64,000 bases of DNA from Flavobacteriales bacterium (GTDB lineage: Bacteria; Bacteroidota; Bacteroidia; NS11-12g; UBA955): contig NSIM01000002.1 in the NCBI GenBank assembly GCA_002737705.1, forward strand, positions 62,001 through 126,000. The letters run 5' to 3'. The stretch's first letter is position 1. Every line of letters starts with the position of its first letter. Shown here piece by piece: positions 63,578 through 64,000 of this stretch. Position numbers and translations under genes: made by a program. Under the pieces are notes generated by a model that was not told the DNA's origin, ran no database searches, and saw only the letters and a program-made list of their open reading frames with translations.

Positions 63578-64000
63578 ATGAAATTACATTTCTCCATCAT
63601 TGCCGCAGTATTCGGATTTGTTGCTTCGGGCCCATTGGGCGCAATCATTGGTTTTCTCATTGGTATGTACATAGACTACAGCCGCAATTCGTCTACCCAG
63701 AACAAATCAAATTACGGCCCATCCGAAAATACTTCCTATCCAAGGGCAAACCAGCCTCAAGATTTTAAACATTCTTTGCTAATTCTCATTTCAGCCATTA
63801 TGAACGCAGATGGCTCGGTGATGAAAAGTGAATTAGAGATGGTTAAGTCTATGTTGGTGAGAACATACGGAAAAGATGAATCCCTCAAATTACTGTTGCG
63901 TTTGCGTGAATTGATCAAACAATCACACAATCTAATCGAAGTCTGTCGCAACCTTAGAATTCGCATGCATTACGCCTCCCGTTTGGAACTGGTGCATATA
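63578..64000 (+). CDS. TerB-like (DjlA-type) protein, cut by window end
   Basis: Not in the ORF track because it runs off the edge; 141 codons are visible. A hydrophobic, glycine-rich N-terminus (MKLHFSIIAAVFGFVASGPL then GAIIGFLIGMYID) is followed by a linker and an all-helical TerB-type domain (SLLILISAIMNADGSVMKSE, LEMVKSMLVRTYGKDESLKL). In DjlA-type co-chaperones a J domain comes next and would lie beyond the window. It starts 39 bases after the DUF4340 gene and may be co-transcribed. Confidence 0.75.
   Translation, partial: MKLHFSIIAAVFGFVASGPLGAIIGFLIGMYIDYSRNSSTQNKSNYGPSENTSYPRANQPQDFKHSLLILISAIMNADGSVMKSELEMVKSMLVRTYGKDESLKLLLRLRELIKQSHNLIEVCRNLRIRMHYASRLELVHI

Overview
The window looks like a chromosomal segment of a Bacteroidota bacterium, free-living and probably environmental. 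I cannot name the genus. The evidence is: type IX secretion (T9SS) C-terminal sorting domains (YPNPTSG, YPNPSNG); promoters of the Bacteroidetes form TTG-N~20-TAnnTTTG; starts without clear Shine-Dalgarno sequences; a ComEC-type protein without a C-terminal MBL domain; a sphingolipid-type alpha-oxoamine synthase; BatA-domain, DUF4199, DUF3467 and DUF4340 proteins; and the gene order tRNAs-tuf-tRNA-Trp-secE-nusG-rplKAJL-rpoBC. Base composition is moderately AT-rich. There is no complete insertion sequence, prophage, CRISPR array or rRNA operon.

Layout. 1-14 kb: paaN-like aldehyde dehydrogenase, a DUF3467 protein, a stranded T9SS tail fragment, RidA, a degenerate 3-hydroxyacyl-CoA dehydrogenase, a 1502-aa secreted beta-helix/PKD protein, a FAD oxidoreductase divergent from trpS, two glycosyltransferases and tRNA-Ser. 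14-25 kb (accessory in character, with many loose intergenic stretches and gene remnants): DoxX-like protein, zinc-ribbon methyltransferase, CrtA-like monooxygenase, DCC protein, an SPFH-umuD-umuC operon, trehalase and a glycosyltransferase. 24-38 kb: MBL-rhodanese sulfurtransferase, TatD, enoyl-CoA hydratase, comEC, thymidine kinase, an Fe-S operon (small membrane protein-mrp-nifU-membrane protein), RsmI-like methylase, serine palmitoyltransferase-like enzyme, helix-hairpin-helix protein and acyl-CoA dehydrogenase. 38-49 kb: rpsU convergent with a tyrosine recombinase across a perfect 52-bp palindrome, an AmnD-like RidA protein, a saccharopine dehydrogenase family protein, a TrmH-family methylase, and a tightly overlapping operon of deoxynucleoside kinase, BatA protein, catalytically dead dihydroorotase-like protein and DUF4199 protein, divergent from an ABC exporter. 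49.4-62.3 kb: the transcription/translation core block, all on the minus strand, from four tRNAs through tuf to rpoC, ending in a strong terminator. 62.4-64 kb: a DUF4340 protein and a truncated TerB-like gene.

The strongest unlisted signal is positional. At nine gene starts a -7 promoter box (TAnnTTTG, seven exact, or seven counting only those within one substitution when trpS, one glycosyltransferase and the kinase are scored separately: six exact plus three with one substitution) lies exactly four bases before the start codon, which would place transcription initiation on or next to the start codon. Five more heads have an exact box 6-8 bases away. This predicts widespread leaderless mRNAs. 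Other points worth attention are a hairpin that folds the stop codon of one gene together with the start codon of comEC, a translationally coupled SPFH-umuDC operon, short tandem duplications lying over gene ends or between divergent promoters, and a dihydroorotase homologue that has lost its metal-binding histidines. Coordinates of long genes follow the ORF track; starts were moved where the sequence supported it, and this is stated in the entry.
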